Below are positions 11,700 to 21,615 of a stretch of DNA of 64,000 bases, piece by piece. This DNA is from Apiotrichum sp. Y4204 (taxonomy: Eukaryota; Basidiomycota; Tremellomycetes; Trichosporonales; Trichosporonaceae). The stretch lies in NCBI GenBank assembly GCA_025531455.1, contig JAMYHL010000043.1, forward strand, positions 1 through 64,000. The letters are read 5' to 3'. The notes beneath the pieces were generated by a model, which worked only from the letters and a program-made list of their open reading frames with translations, had not been told where the DNA came from and ran no database searches. The position numbers and the translations under genes were made by a program. The stretch's first letter is position 1, and every line of letters starts with the position of its first letter.

Positions 11700-12277
11700 T
11701 TATTTTTGCATTGTCGAGGGCTGGGCTTTGGTGCGCGAGGGATTGTAAGCCATGATGGTATACGAAGGTATCGGAATGTACACATCCTCTGGGCCCGACA
11801 GGTAGCCCCACGGCAGACGTCCTCGACCGCCAATTGCCACAGTCAACCTGCGCCGCCTAATCGTTACAGCTCCCAGACGTGTTGCCAACATTCTCGCCAG
11901 TGAGCTTTGTCCTCCGTGTGCTGCCTCTCCGAGGAAGTGTACTCGAAACTGCTCCCGGCCCATGTCCTTGGGTCCTAGCTCGATGGACACGACCTGGAGA
12001 TTTGTCACATCAGCGATTGCGTCGAGGGCGCGGAAGCATCAGGTATGTAGGCATTGCCCAGGAGAAGCAGCTGGGAGCTTCTGGCGAGATCAACGTCTGT
12101 CCATACAGGAGATCCCTGTTCAACCTCTAAGCGACGTCTGGCAAGAGTCTGGGTGCATATCCGTGCCAACGGTGTCAACGCTCCAGCGGAGGCTGTGAGC
12201 AATAAACGATTGCTGCTCTCAGAGGTGACCCTCGACGTATATGGGGCCGGAGAGCTTGTTGAGGGACGTCCCCCCAC
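11700..12277 (-). pseudogene. possible gene relic or unrecognised small gene with one frame shift
   Basis: On the minus strand an open frame from 12277 ends at about 12005 in ATGTGA. The overlapping -1 frame continues directly to 11700, so one frame change near 12006-12010 (or a very small unrecognised intron) would give about 190 residues. The text is not low-complexity (for example VSIELGPKDMGREQF and LPWGYLSGPEDVYIPI) but I recognise no family. There is no convincing start context. It may be chance; treat it as a weak candidate. Confidence 0.22.
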
Positions 12278-12423
12278 ACCTCATGTCAGTACCGTGAGTA
12301 TCTTAGTTGATGTGACAGTTGAATTCTGTCACTCTAAGAGCCTCGTGTCTCCCTTGTCGTGTCTCTCTTCATGTCAAGATTTGCGTGCTCGACGCCACGC
12401 CGCTCGCAAACCCTCTTTCAGTG

Positions 12424-12526
12424 GCTCTTGTGGTGTAGTGGCTATCATACTCTCTTAGGGTTGGCGACGGCGTGCCGTGTCATCTTAAGTTGGGAGTGGT
12501 CCTCGGTTCAAATCCGGGCAAGGGCC
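12424..12526 (+). tRNA. tRNA-Pro (anticodon AGG) with a 30-nt intron
   Basis: It folds as a complete cloverleaf. The acceptor is GCTCTTG pairing with CAAGGGC (12519-12525), discriminator C at 12526. The D arm lies within GTGTAGTGGCTATCAT, the anticodon stem is CTCTC/GGGAG, and the loop TTAGGG...T gives AGG at 12457-12459 with G37. The T arm is CTCGG-TTCAAAT-CCGGG. The intron sits canonically after position 37 (12461-12490). The A and B boxes are intact and a TTTTT Pol III terminator follows at once (12527-12531). Confidence 0.93.
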
Positions 12527-12531
12527 TTTTT
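12527..12531 (+). terminator. Pol III oligo-T terminator of tRNA-Pro
   Basis: Five consecutive T immediately after the discriminator base, the standard RNA polymerase III stop. Confidence 0.85.
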
Positions 12532-12765
12532 GAGCTCTGAGAGAGCGGGAATGGGCTGCCCGAGATGCAAAAGATGTGGGGAGAAGATGTCCAGAAGCGC
12601 GAGGGGTTGATATCAATTATATCAATGATCAATGATTAGTGTAGGAAGAGGAGTGTTGTGTACTGGAGAGGCGTTGTGTTGGTTGTTGGTTTGTGCAGTA
12701 GGTAGTTCCGGTTTTGGAAGAGTGTCATCAAGCCTAACCTACAACGCGCGACAGATTGCAGCGTC

Positions 12766-13736
12766 TTACAATCCGCGACTCCGAATAATTCCCGCAACGC
12801 TGCGGGTCGCGAGCTCGAGGAAGCTGATTGCCGAGTCGGCGGCATTCTCAATCGTAGTCGCCACACCGCGCATGTCGTCCAAGCGGCGGAGGTTGTGGCG
12901 GAGTGTAGACAGCGCAGCCGGAAGGTGAGGGTTTGCGGCTGGCATGTGCGCGAGCGCCTCGGCGGCCTCGGACTCTGTCACTGGAGCCGGGTAAGGCTGG
13001 AGGAGGCGTGCTTCTGCAAGGTCAGCTTGGTAGGTTTACCTCAAAGCTCACCGGCTGAGAGGTACGCGAGTGCGAGCGCCGCGCGCGAAGTGTACCACTC
13101 AAGGCCTGCGCCGCGAGGCTCCCGCATGACGCCGTTGCCAGTGTGCGGACGGGTAGCGTATACTGCTGCATCGGCGACGTTCCACGCGTACGCGAGCGGC
13201 GCGGTGGGGTTGCCTGTCGGGAGGGGAAGGCGGCCGCCGGTGGTGTCGAGCAGTGAGGAAGCTGCTGCTGAGCCGTGCTCCCATGCCTTGGAGGCAACTG
13301 CAGCGGGGATAGGACGGTACAGTGGAACGTAGGGGAGGCGGGCGCGGAGCGCTGCAAGCGCGGGTTCCGGGAGTGGGAGGGAAGCAGGTGTTCCAGCGGC
13401 GAGGAGCGCGTGAGCCTCGGTGAGGTGTTCGCCGAGGGCGGCCGAGTGCTCAAGACGTGCGGAGAGGGCGCGCACCAAGCGGTCCGTGGATGACGATGAG
13501 CCAGAACCGACATCAGCCATCGCCTGCGCACCGGCGTCCTCCCAAGCAGAGACGAGGGCCCGCGGCCCCTCGATGCCTGGGCCAAAGAGCGTGTCGATTA
13601 CGCTTTCACGCGCGGCGGGCGTCATGCTGCTGTGCGAGGGGAGGGAGGCAAGCGCGGAAGAGAGCGCCGCGCGCGTAAAGCTTGTGCTCGCCACGGAGGG
13701 GAGCGCAGCGGCGAGTATGGCGGCGCGGAGGGACAT
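12766..13736 (-). CDS. COQ9: mitochondrial ubiquinone biosynthesis protein Coq9
   Basis: Lipid-binding protein of the inner-membrane CoQ synthome that presents quinone intermediates to Coq7. Exons are 13052-13736 and 12766-13013 with a 38-nt intron at 13014-13051; 310 residues. The N-terminus is an Ala/Arg/Ser-rich presequence-like segment. The COQ9 core is seen in AWNVADAAVYATRP followed by LEWYTSRAALALAYLSAEA, the family's WYTKRA..L..IY signature, and the C-terminal amphipathic region LAHMPAANPHLPAAL. The start is the ATG at 13736. It shares a 214-bp divergent promoter with the mitochondrial aspartyl-tRNA synthetase gene. Confidence 0.85.
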
Positions 13737-13950
13737 CGTGATGATATGATGATGTGGAGTGTGGTGGTGGTGGTAATTGTTGTGAGAAACGGAGATGGAT
13801 GGAGGCGGGAGACGGTCGCTGGCGGATTCAGGTTGGTGGGTCTGGGCCGAAAAGTTGGCCGGTTGGTTGGCCGAGACCAGCAGCCGTTGCCGATGATAAC
13901 AAAAAGTCGGAACATTGCACTCCACCCTCACAACCATATCGCATCACACT
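13737..13950. promoter_or_regulatory. 214-bp bidirectional promoter, COQ9 / MSD1
   Basis: Both divergent genes start at the edges of this interval, so it must contain both promoters and 5' leaders. It has T/G-rich repeats (ATGATG, GTGGTG) near COQ9 and a C/A-rich leader before the MSD1 ATG. No clear TATA box is seen. Confidence 0.7.
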
Positions 13951-16235
13951 ATGGTCGCTCGAGTCGTCGCGCTGCGCCAGCTCCGCAGCCTCGCTCTGCG
14001 GGGTCCAAGCATTACTCGCAGTGCGGTGCGATACGCGTCTGCCTCGGCACCGGCGCGGAGTGCTGCTGCTCCGGGCAAGATCAAGCCGTTCACACCGTCA
14101 TCCCCTCTCCGCGCGCACCGCGGCCCGCGCGAGCGTCCGACGCATGAGATCGAGACACTGTCACCCTCCCTCGTCGGCGAGAGCATCGTCATTGCCGGGT
14201 GGCTGCACTCGGCTCGCCGCGCATCCGACAAGCTCCACTTCTTCACTCTCCGCAGCGCCGTGGGACAGGTGCAGCTTGTCGTGCGCAACCCCGAGCTCGC
14301 TGGCGAGATGATGAAGTGGCCGCTGGAGAGCGTTGTCCAAGTTTCAGGCGGTGTCCTTGCGCGCAAGGCCAAGGCCAAGGACGCGTCGCTTCCCGTCGAC
14401 GAGGTTGAAGTCGAGGTCGACTCGGCGCTCCTCCTCAACCCGGCTGAGAACCTCCCGTTCTACCCGAACCGCACTCCGCTGGCGAACGAGGACCTCCGCG
14501 CCCAGCACCGCTACCTCGACCTGCGTCGCACCGAGCTTGCGTCTAACCTCCGCACCCGCGCACGCGTCGCCCACCTGGTACGCAACTACCTCCACGACAA
14601 CGGGTTCATGGAGGTCGAGACGCCCGTCCTCCTCAACTCTTCGCCGGAGGGCGCGCGCGAGTTCCTCGTCCCGACCCGCGTGTCGGCTGGCGAGCAGCCG
14701 GCATTCTACGCGCTGCCCCAGTCGCCGCAGCAGCCTAAGCAGCTGCTTGTTGCATCCGGCGCAGTCCCTCGGTATTTCCAGATTGCAAAGTGCTTCCGCG
14801 ACGAGGATGGCAGGAAGGACAGGCAGCCAGAGTTTACGCAGATCGACCTCGAAATGGCCTTTGTCGACGGTACCGCCCCCCCGATGACCGAGATGCCAAT
14901 GCAGGGGTCGTCGCCGTGGCTTATTGGCGGAGCGCAGGTGCGCGACGTCGTGGAGGGCATGGTGCGCAAGATTTGGAAGGACATCAAGGGTATCGACCTT
15001 CCCCCGTTCCGTGTCATTCCGTACGACGTCGCGATGGACGTTTACGGCTCGGACAAGCCTGACACTCGCTACGAAATGTACACGCTTCCGATTGGATACT
15101 ACCCGACGCTCACGGACGAGAGCATCGACAAGATCCTCATGGACGAGAACCAGAGCACGGTGGAGTGGATGGTCACCCCGAAGCAGGGCGCGGATGCTCT
15201 CGACGTGGGGGCTCTCGCTGGAGAGAACCAGTTCGTGAGTAGGGATGGGGTAGAATCGTAGAGTCAAGGCTAGGTGGTGTCGTACATCCAGCCATGACTT
15301 TTCGTCCCATCTGCATAATACTCACTCCAGATTGACTACGTCCGTATCACCCCGGAGAACCAGTACACCTGGCCGTCAGAGTCGGTCGTCACGCTTCCTC
15401 TTGGCCTTAAGCTCGACCCGTCAATCCCTGGCGGTGTGCAGCCTGGCGACATTGTGTGGCTTTCCCGCCGGACAAAGATCGCGGATGGTGGTTGGACGCA
15501 CCTCGGCCGTCTGAGGGTGCAGATCATGGACACCTTGGTCGAGAAGGGTGAGTCTTGATTGCTGATTGCAAGCTGCGGCTTCGAACAAGCTTGCCTTTGA
15601 TCCCTCAGCCATCACACTTACCCCAGGCGTCGTTACGCTCCCGAGCGCACCGCACTTCCTGTGGGTTACCAACTTTCCCCTCTTCACGCGTGCGGACGAG
15701 GATAAGTCGTTCCTCTCGAAGGGACGCTGGGCATCAACACACCACCCATTCACGGCGCCGATCGCCGAGGACGTCGAGGCGCTGGAACGCGGCGAGGTCG
15801 AGGGTGTGCGGGGGCAGCACTACGACCTCGTACTTGATGGACAGGAAATCGGCGGCGGCTCGGTGCGTATCCACGACGCCGAGCTCCAGGAGTACGTCAT
15901 GCGCGAGGTTCTCCAGCTCAACGAGGACGAGGTCGCGCGCTTCGGACACCTCCTCCGCGCGTTGCGCTGCGGCGCGCCTCCGCACGGTGGGATGGCTCTC
16001 GGTGAGTACATGCATTGCGATCCCTCTGACTCCAGGCTTCGACCGCCTTGTCGCGATCCTCACGGGTTCCAAGAGCATCAGAGACGTGATTGCGTTCCCT
16101 AAGACCGGGGCCGGCTTTGACCCCGTGTTCAAGAGCCCGAGCGCGGCCGTCGACGGCGTGCTTGACGGCTATGGACTGCGGCCGGCGGCTGAGAAGAAGG
16201 CAGAGGAGCCGGAAGTGACGGAGTCTGCAGAGTGA
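13951..16235 (+). CDS. MSD1: mitochondrial aspartate-tRNA ligase
   Basis: Class IIb synthetase that charges mitochondrial tRNA-Asp. Exons are 13951-15234, 15331-15547, 15609 (or 15627)-16001 and 16036-16235; about 697 or 691 residues depending on the third-exon acceptor. The first ~45 residues are Arg/Ala/Ser-rich without acids, a clear mitochondrial targeting sequence. The OB-fold anticodon domain follows (VIAGWLHSARR; LHFFTLRSAVGQVQLV). Motif 2 is seen in YFQIAKCFRDEDGRKDRQPE and motif 3 in GFDRLVAIL. The bacterial-type GAD insertion (GAGFDPV region absent, but LPSAPHFLWVTNFPLF present) marks the bacterial/mitochondrial AspRS class. Introns are 96, 61 or 79, and 34 nt; the last is close to the minimum for this genome. 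Confidence 0.93.
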
Positions 16236-16364
16236 GACTGCCGATTGTAGTCGTGTTTAGCATCCCCACTCTAGACTTATGCATTTGCATATCATGAACG
16301 GAGAGATTTGCCGTTCCCCAGAACTTCAAAGCCAAGATGTAACCATACAGTACATACAATGCCA

Positions 16365-17984
16365 CTAGTCGACGACACCAACGGCGACCGCCTCAGAGCC
16401 GTACTGGTCGACGCCGGCCCAGAACTCGGGTGGAAGTTCTCCGAGGTCGTCGTATACGTCATCAATATCGTCCTTCTGCGTGAGCGGGAGTGATGACGGC
16501 GGTGCTGATGCCGTAGGCTGTGATAGCGCCTCCCCTCTCTCCCGTTTCTCCTCCGCGCGACGCTCGGCAATAGCCGCGCGTAGGCGGATATCTCGTCGGC
16601 GGAGGGCGGGCCCGAGGTCGACGGGGCGAAAACTCCCCGCAATGCCATGAATTCCCGACTGCGTGAGGATGTAATCCCCCATGGCTGGTGCAGCTATCGG
16701 CGAAAAGACGAGGTGCATGCGGCGAATGAGCGTCGGCTTATCCGTCTCGAGCGCGAGGTGGATCGCCGTCGCCTCGTCGATGGCCGGACTCGGGGTAGAC
16801 GGGCGGGAAGAGCCGTTCGGTGTGGAACTCGTGCGCTGCCGCTTGCCCCGCACGACGTCCTCGACGCTCAGCATCCTGCGGCGTCCGGTGCGTGCGAGCA
16901 TGATACGCGTGTTGACGGCGTTGGCCCACACAATGCCCAGCGCTGCTTCCTTGTTCACGCCTGGCGACATGCCGGAAAAGTGCGCCGCCTGTGTTGCGTA
17001 CAGCATCGGTGGAAGGATATCGTCGACCGGGTACTGCGACTCGGGAAGCTGCGTCGCGGCAACCTGCGTCGCAGCGCCGGGTTCGGGGCCAAACACGTCT
17101 TTCACCTGGTTGACGACGACGCACGCAATGTTAAATTCAGCGGCGAGAGCCTTGAGCCGGTCGGCAATGGTGCAGATGAAGCGCGAGCGCTGAGCAAGAC
17201 CCGCGGATGAGCGTTCCGTCTCCCCGCGTAAGAGGGCCGTGAGGGAGTCGATGATAAGGATTCGCGTTGGAAGAGGCGAGGGAGTACCTTCAGCTGCGGG
17301 TGCTGCAGCAGCGTCCTTGGCGCGCTGGAGCATGACGGGGACGACAAACGCAAGCGCATGATCCAGTGCCTCAATGTCCGCCACACGGGATGTGTGAATA
17401 TTGTCGAGGAGCTGCTTGACCGTTGGCCCGCCGTACTTTGCTCGTAAAACGCCGGCGAGCTGTATGAGACGGCTGGTCTCGAGCACGCGTTCCGAGCTAA
17501 CCATAATTGCGCCGCCGGGATGCGAGCTTAGATCGGGATGTTGCGCAGCAAGCGCAAGCATCAGAGTCATGTGCGACTTGCCAGCCGCGCTTTCGCCTGT
17601 GAGCTCCGTGATCGACCCAGAACGGACGCCTCCGCGCAGTAGCCCGTCAATTGCATCGTCGCCCGTCTTGATCAGACACGGATCGGGCACCGTGGACAGC
17701 GGCACGGCGGCTGGCGCGAGCGCGCGGACAATCCCGCTAACAATCTTGTCTGGAACAACGTTCATGTTGCGAAACTTGCGTGCGCGCTCTAGCGGAGCGG
17801 CGAGAAGAACGTCGGCGGCGGTGGCATATCCCGCTGGGTGTCAGTAATGAGCGTGGGGATGGATGTGAGCTTAAGGCATCCAGTTTTACAGTTCCCTATC
17901 ATTCCGTCACTCACCTCGACGGCACGCGTCCTTGTGTGCCGGGTCAATCTCGAGCGAGTCGAGGTGGAAGGACGCGAACGACAT
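16365..17984 (-). CDS. RAD57: RecA-family recombination mediator, Rad57/XRCC3 type
   Basis: Rad51 paralogue that stabilises Rad51 filaments in homologous recombination. Exons are 17915-17984 and 16365-17833 with an 81-nt intron; 512 residues. Walker A is GESAAGKS, Walker B is RILIIDSLTALLR, and the LGIVWANAVNTRIMLARTGRR segment is typical of Rad57/XRCC3. A Ser/Pro-rich insertion (TSSTPNGSSRPSTPSP) interrupts the C-terminal half. A long acidic tail (DDIDDVYDDLGELPPEF) ends the protein. The first exon encodes MSFASFHLDSLEIDPAH; its ATG at 17984 is the first in frame. Two ACGCGT motifs lie 185-220 bp upstream. Rad57 versus XRCC3 needs a tree. Confidence 0.88.
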
Positions 17985-18434
17985 TCTAGCTCATGGCGTG
18001 GGGATGGTGAGGAAGAATGATGGCGAGTAGGGAAGTGGGGGTGCGTCGCGCCGGTATCACAAAGGCGCTTTCTTGTGTTGTTGACGGGGTATCGTGATGG
18101 GGCGAGTACTGAGATGCAATGAGATGAGATGTGATGATGATGAACGAAACAAGATCAAGAAAAGACAGACGCGTCTCGGAAGATTAGTCCACTTGGAACG
18201 CGTCTACCGTCATCACATCAATTTCAGTCAAATCGCCACCCGACTAATTGCTCCCGTGCTCTCAATTGATCGTGCACGGATCGCCGCTAATCTGCATGCT
18301 GTCTAACACAACGGGCGCAGATCCGGCACACCATGCCGACACCACTTTACTCCTCTTATTGATCTTACTTTTTCTTGATGTTTTACTGAATGTGGAACAA
18401 GCCAAAAAGGTCAGCAAAAGGATAGGCTTTCCAA
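17985..18434. other. intergenic region upstream of RAD57, to the initiator tRNA
   Basis: It contains GATGATG-rich sequence next to the RAD57 start, two ACGCGT elements, and AT-rich sequence with T runs (about 18352-18372) near the tRNA 3' end. No gene seen. Confidence 0.6.
18169..18203. promoter_or_regulatory. pair of MluI cell-cycle boxes (ACGCGT) upstream of RAD57
   Basis: ACGCGT occurs at 18169-18174, inside the palindrome AGACGCGTCT, and again at 18198-18203. This hexamer is the binding site of MBF-type Mbp1/Swi6 factors, which in several fungi drive G1/S expression of DNA-repair and replication genes. Spacing of 29 bp and position about 185-220 bp from the RAD57 ATG fit a promoter role. 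Function is inferred. Confidence 0.5.
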
Positions 18435-18513
18435 TATCGCCAGCAGGTTTCGATCCTGCGATCTCCAGGTGTCATAGTATGAGCCTGGCGCCGTCCCACT
18501 AGGCCATAGCGAT
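18435..18513 (-). tRNA. initiator tRNA-Met (CAT) with a 7-nt intron
   Basis: Read on the minus strand it has acceptor ATCGCTA/TGGCGAT with an A1:U72 pair and A73, D arm GCC...GGC, anticodon stem CCAGG/CCTGG, loop CTCATA...A (anticodon CAT), and T arm GCAGG-ATCGAAA-CCTGC. A1:U72 and the T loop beginning A54-U55-C-G are hallmarks of eukaryotic initiator tRNA. After A37 there are seven extra bases (CTATGAC) before position 38, at the canonical intron position. Position 29:41 is A:U rather than the usual G:C. Oligo-T downstream is weak (TTTT near 18416-18419). Confidence 0.9.
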
Positions 18514-18708
18514 TGTTTGGTACTTGGCGTTAGTTGCGCTCCATTATAAAGCGGAGAGTGGGGCAATCTCCGCCTCCACCTGAACGACGTCACGGGGCAT
18601 TGGGATGGCAATCCGCTGCGAACGAAGCCGCTTTCTTGCCGCTCGACATCTCCACAACCCTTCCATTATCGCTGTCCACTACTTACCATCTCACAACAGG
18701 CTTACACA
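18514..18708 (+). promoter_or_regulatory. short spacer between initiator tRNA and CUL4
   Basis: This 195-bp interval must carry the 5' flank of the tRNA and the promoter and leader of the cullin gene. C/T-rich sequence precedes the CUL4 ATG. Confidence 0.55.
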
Positions 18709-21448
18709 ATGGCCACGCTCGTGTCTTTCCCGCAGCGGAGCGACGCATTCTCAGCATATACACCGAGTGCGAATGCGCACACGGACATCCTGACTGGTAC
18801 GGCGGATACCAGCGCGCGCGTCGTCCGTCTTGAGCGCCGTGAGCTTTTTGTCCATGTTCCCAAGTTAACGCCAGGTGACCCCACCTCTAGTGATGGAAAC
18901 GCCATTGAGGTCCTTACCTCGGCGATACCGCATATCCTTGCGGGGAAGCCGCCGTCGACCTCCATGCACGCCGTAGCAGCCGCATGCCGGCGCCATGTGC
19001 TCGCCCATGGCGCCCTTCCACCAGTGTATGAGGTGATTGACGCAGAATTGGACAAGTGCGCCACGCAGATGGCGAAAGAGTGCCGTGCGAGTATTATGGC
19101 TCGCGAGGGAGGATGGCTCGCGCGTCTTGTGTCTACGTGGGGGGAATATACTCGCCGGGTGGTACGTGGGAACAACGGCGTGTGCTGATGTCCAGGACCT
19201 GCTTGGCGCGCTGTTCGTATATCTGGACCGCGTGCATGGTAGGGAGGCGGGAGCCTCTTCCATATCGTATGTGTGATGAGAGAGCAGCGACTTACAACAG
19301 CGACCGGGCGACACGGCAATTTCGGCTCAAGGTGTGGGACGACAGGCTACTCTTCGGGAAGACGCGCGACGATTTGCTCGCGTGGGCTGCATCGGAGAGG
19401 AATTCGGGCGAGATAGACGTTGAACAGCGTGGAATTGTGCGCTCAGTTATCGCTCTGGCCTCCACACTTGACATGTTCTCCTCCTTGTCCGAGCCCTATG
19501 TTGAGCAGGCTAAGGAGCATTACGACTCCCTGGCTTCCGCCACTGTCGACAACATCGGCGCCGGGACACAAACGGGAACTGAGTTTGTGCAGTGGATGGT
19601 GGATAAGGAGAGCGAAGAGCGAGATCGCGCCGCAGACTGCTTTGGCGCGGCGGTGGCAAACAATGTCGTCGACGCGGTCCGCGCCGTCGCGGCTGACATG
19701 GCCGACCGTGTTGTGCGCAAAGGTCAGTCATTCATGTCTTGCATTGTATCGTTCTGACGGCAGCTCTTGACGAGGCAATGTACCGCGCGGACACTGACGC
19801 TCTTGGGCGGCTTTTCACATTCTCGAAGCGCGCCAAGGCTGCAAGTATCCTTACGAAGGCTATGCACGCGCATATTGAGGCCCGCATCCGCAGTGTCATC
19901 TCTGACCCGGCCAATGACCGGCAGATGATCGACAGCACTCTCAAGCTCAAGCGATTTGTGGACACGGCCGTAGCGTCGCTGTTCGCTGTCCCAGACACGC
20001 CCGTGCCGTCGGACGACGAAGAAAAGGACGGCGACCCCCCGGTGGCAACACTTAGTGTGGAGGAGCGTAATCTTCAGCTTGAGCTCGAGCAGGCTGTGCG
20101 CTCTGGTTTCAAAGCCGGACTGGGAAGTAGGCAGAATGCGCCCGCTGAATGGATTGGTACGGACCTCTTAACATTTAGAAAGCTTACATCTCAGCCAAAC
20201 ACCTTGACGTCGTCATGCGCAAGGGACAGGGCACATCGAGTGAAGCCGAGTTTAATGCGCTGCTCAACGAGATTGTGGCGCTGGTGGGATACACACCGGA
20301 CAAGGATGTGTTCCGTGCCTTCTACTCGACTGGGCTCGCCAAGCGGCTACTGCTGAACAAGAGCGCCAGCGACGACATGGAGCGTAACATGATTGTTAAG
20401 CTGCAGAAGGAGATGGGCGACGAGTTCACATCTGGAGACGTGATGATGAAGGACCTTCAGCTGTCGGAAACGTAAGCGTCTAATAATAGCCAGCGGCTAA
20501 CATCAGACTCGTTCGGTCGTATCAGTCTGCGCGGGCTAAGAACCCTAGCGAGTTCAAGGACCACTCGGACTTCACCGCCAACGTCCTGACCGAGTCAGCG
20601 TGGCCACCGTACGTTTCTACATATCTCCGCTGCTGATATTAGGTATCCGCTTCTAAAGGACGGCTGGGACTTCAAGCTCCCGGCACAACTGCAGTCGTCG
20701 ATCGACACGTTCACCGAATGGTACGCAACGCAACACAAGAACCGCGCCCTTTCGTGGCGCCACCAACTTGCGACCGTGACACTCACAGCGCGCTTTACGA
20801 GCGGCAAGTACGAGATCGGCGTCAGTCTCTTTCAAGCTGTAGTCATGCTGTTGTTCAACGAGGAGGACGTGTTGGATTTCAACGAGATCAAATCGCGGAC
20901 GGGTATAGGTGGGATCTATCGTGAAACTGTTCTGACACGTGCAGAGTCCTCAGAACTTGTGCGCACACTCCAGTCCCTCTCCCTGGGACGTAAGGGCACG
21001 CGCGTGCTCGTCAAGCGCCCGGCGGGTAAGGAGGTTGAGCCGACAGACAAGTTCGGCATCAACAAGGGGTTCACCAGCGAGCGGACAAAGTTCCGCATCA
21101 ACCAGATCCAACAGGACCTTTCGGTGCGTTGATAGATGCAAGCGTCCACTAACACGTAGGCGGAGGAGTCGCACAAGACCAACGAGCAGGTCGCACTCGA
21201 CCGTGTGAGCGTGCTTGAGGCGACCATTGTGCGCATCATGAAGAGCCGCAAGACGCTTACTCTTCAACTCTTGATTGATGCCGTTGTAAGCGACGTGAGC
21301 AAGGCGTTCCCACCAGACGTCAAAGAGATCAAGAAGCGCGTCGAGAGTTTGATTGATCGCGAGGTGAGTTCAGAAACTGAGAATGCGCTGACCCCAGTAT
21401 CTTTGCCGTGATGACAGCGACCGCAATACACTCAACTACCTTGCCTGA
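18709..21448 (+). CDS. CUL4: cullin, Cul4 type (ubiquitin-ligase scaffold)
   Basis: Scaffold of a cullin-RING ubiquitin ligase; Cul4 normally works with DDB1. Exons are 18709-19161, 19196-19238, 19288-19722, 19764-20156, 20195-20471, 20507-20608, 20643-20908, 20945-21123, 21160-21363 and 21398-21448; 800 residues, nine introns of 34-49 nt. The cullin-homology region shows DVFRAFYSTGLAKRLLLNKS, SLFQAVVMLLFNEED, RTGIESSELVRTLQSL and KFRINQIQ. The C-terminal winged-helix has the neddylation motif IVRIMKSRK with the acceptor Lys, ending in the cullin terminus LIDREYLCRDDSDRNTLNYLA-like. The RINQIQ and GIESSEL segments favour Cul4 over Cul3. The N-terminus is divergent and Ala-rich. It sits head-to-head with RAD57 across the initiator tRNA. 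Confidence 0.87.
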
Positions 21449-21615
21449 GGCTGTATGACTGCTTGTATAACACAGGATGATGAAGATGCACAAGGAAATG
21501 AAGCGCATAATGCACGTTGAGCCCAATCCTCCTCACAAGCCCAGTGAGGTAAAGACTGCACAAGACCAACAACCATGCATCTAAACCTTAACCCTGACAT
21601 ATCCTCTTCCACTCA
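21449..21615. other. convergent 3' spacer between CUL4 and TRP2
   Basis: 167 bp holding both 3' UTRs; AT-richer than the genes; nothing else seen. Confidence 0.6.

Larger units (their letters stand above)
10179..12423. other. 2.2-kb gene-poor region with degenerate repeats
   Basis: No intact gene was found. It holds a diverged direct repeat (10786-10848 and 10983-11043) and a minus-strand open stretch (11700-12277) interrupted by one frame change, listed separately. The base composition is more AT-rich than the flanking genes, which fits decayed sequence. The right end is tRNA-Pro. Confidence 0.6.

Noticed and set aside
14344..15267. 307-codon minus-strand frame opposite MSD1
   Set aside because: Shadow of a GC-rich coding exon; the plus strand encodes all synthetase motifs.
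18709..21448. Calling the cullin Cul3
   Set aside because: The segments GIESSELVRTLQSL and KFRINQIQ match Cul4 better than the Cul3 counterparts; final proof needs a tree.
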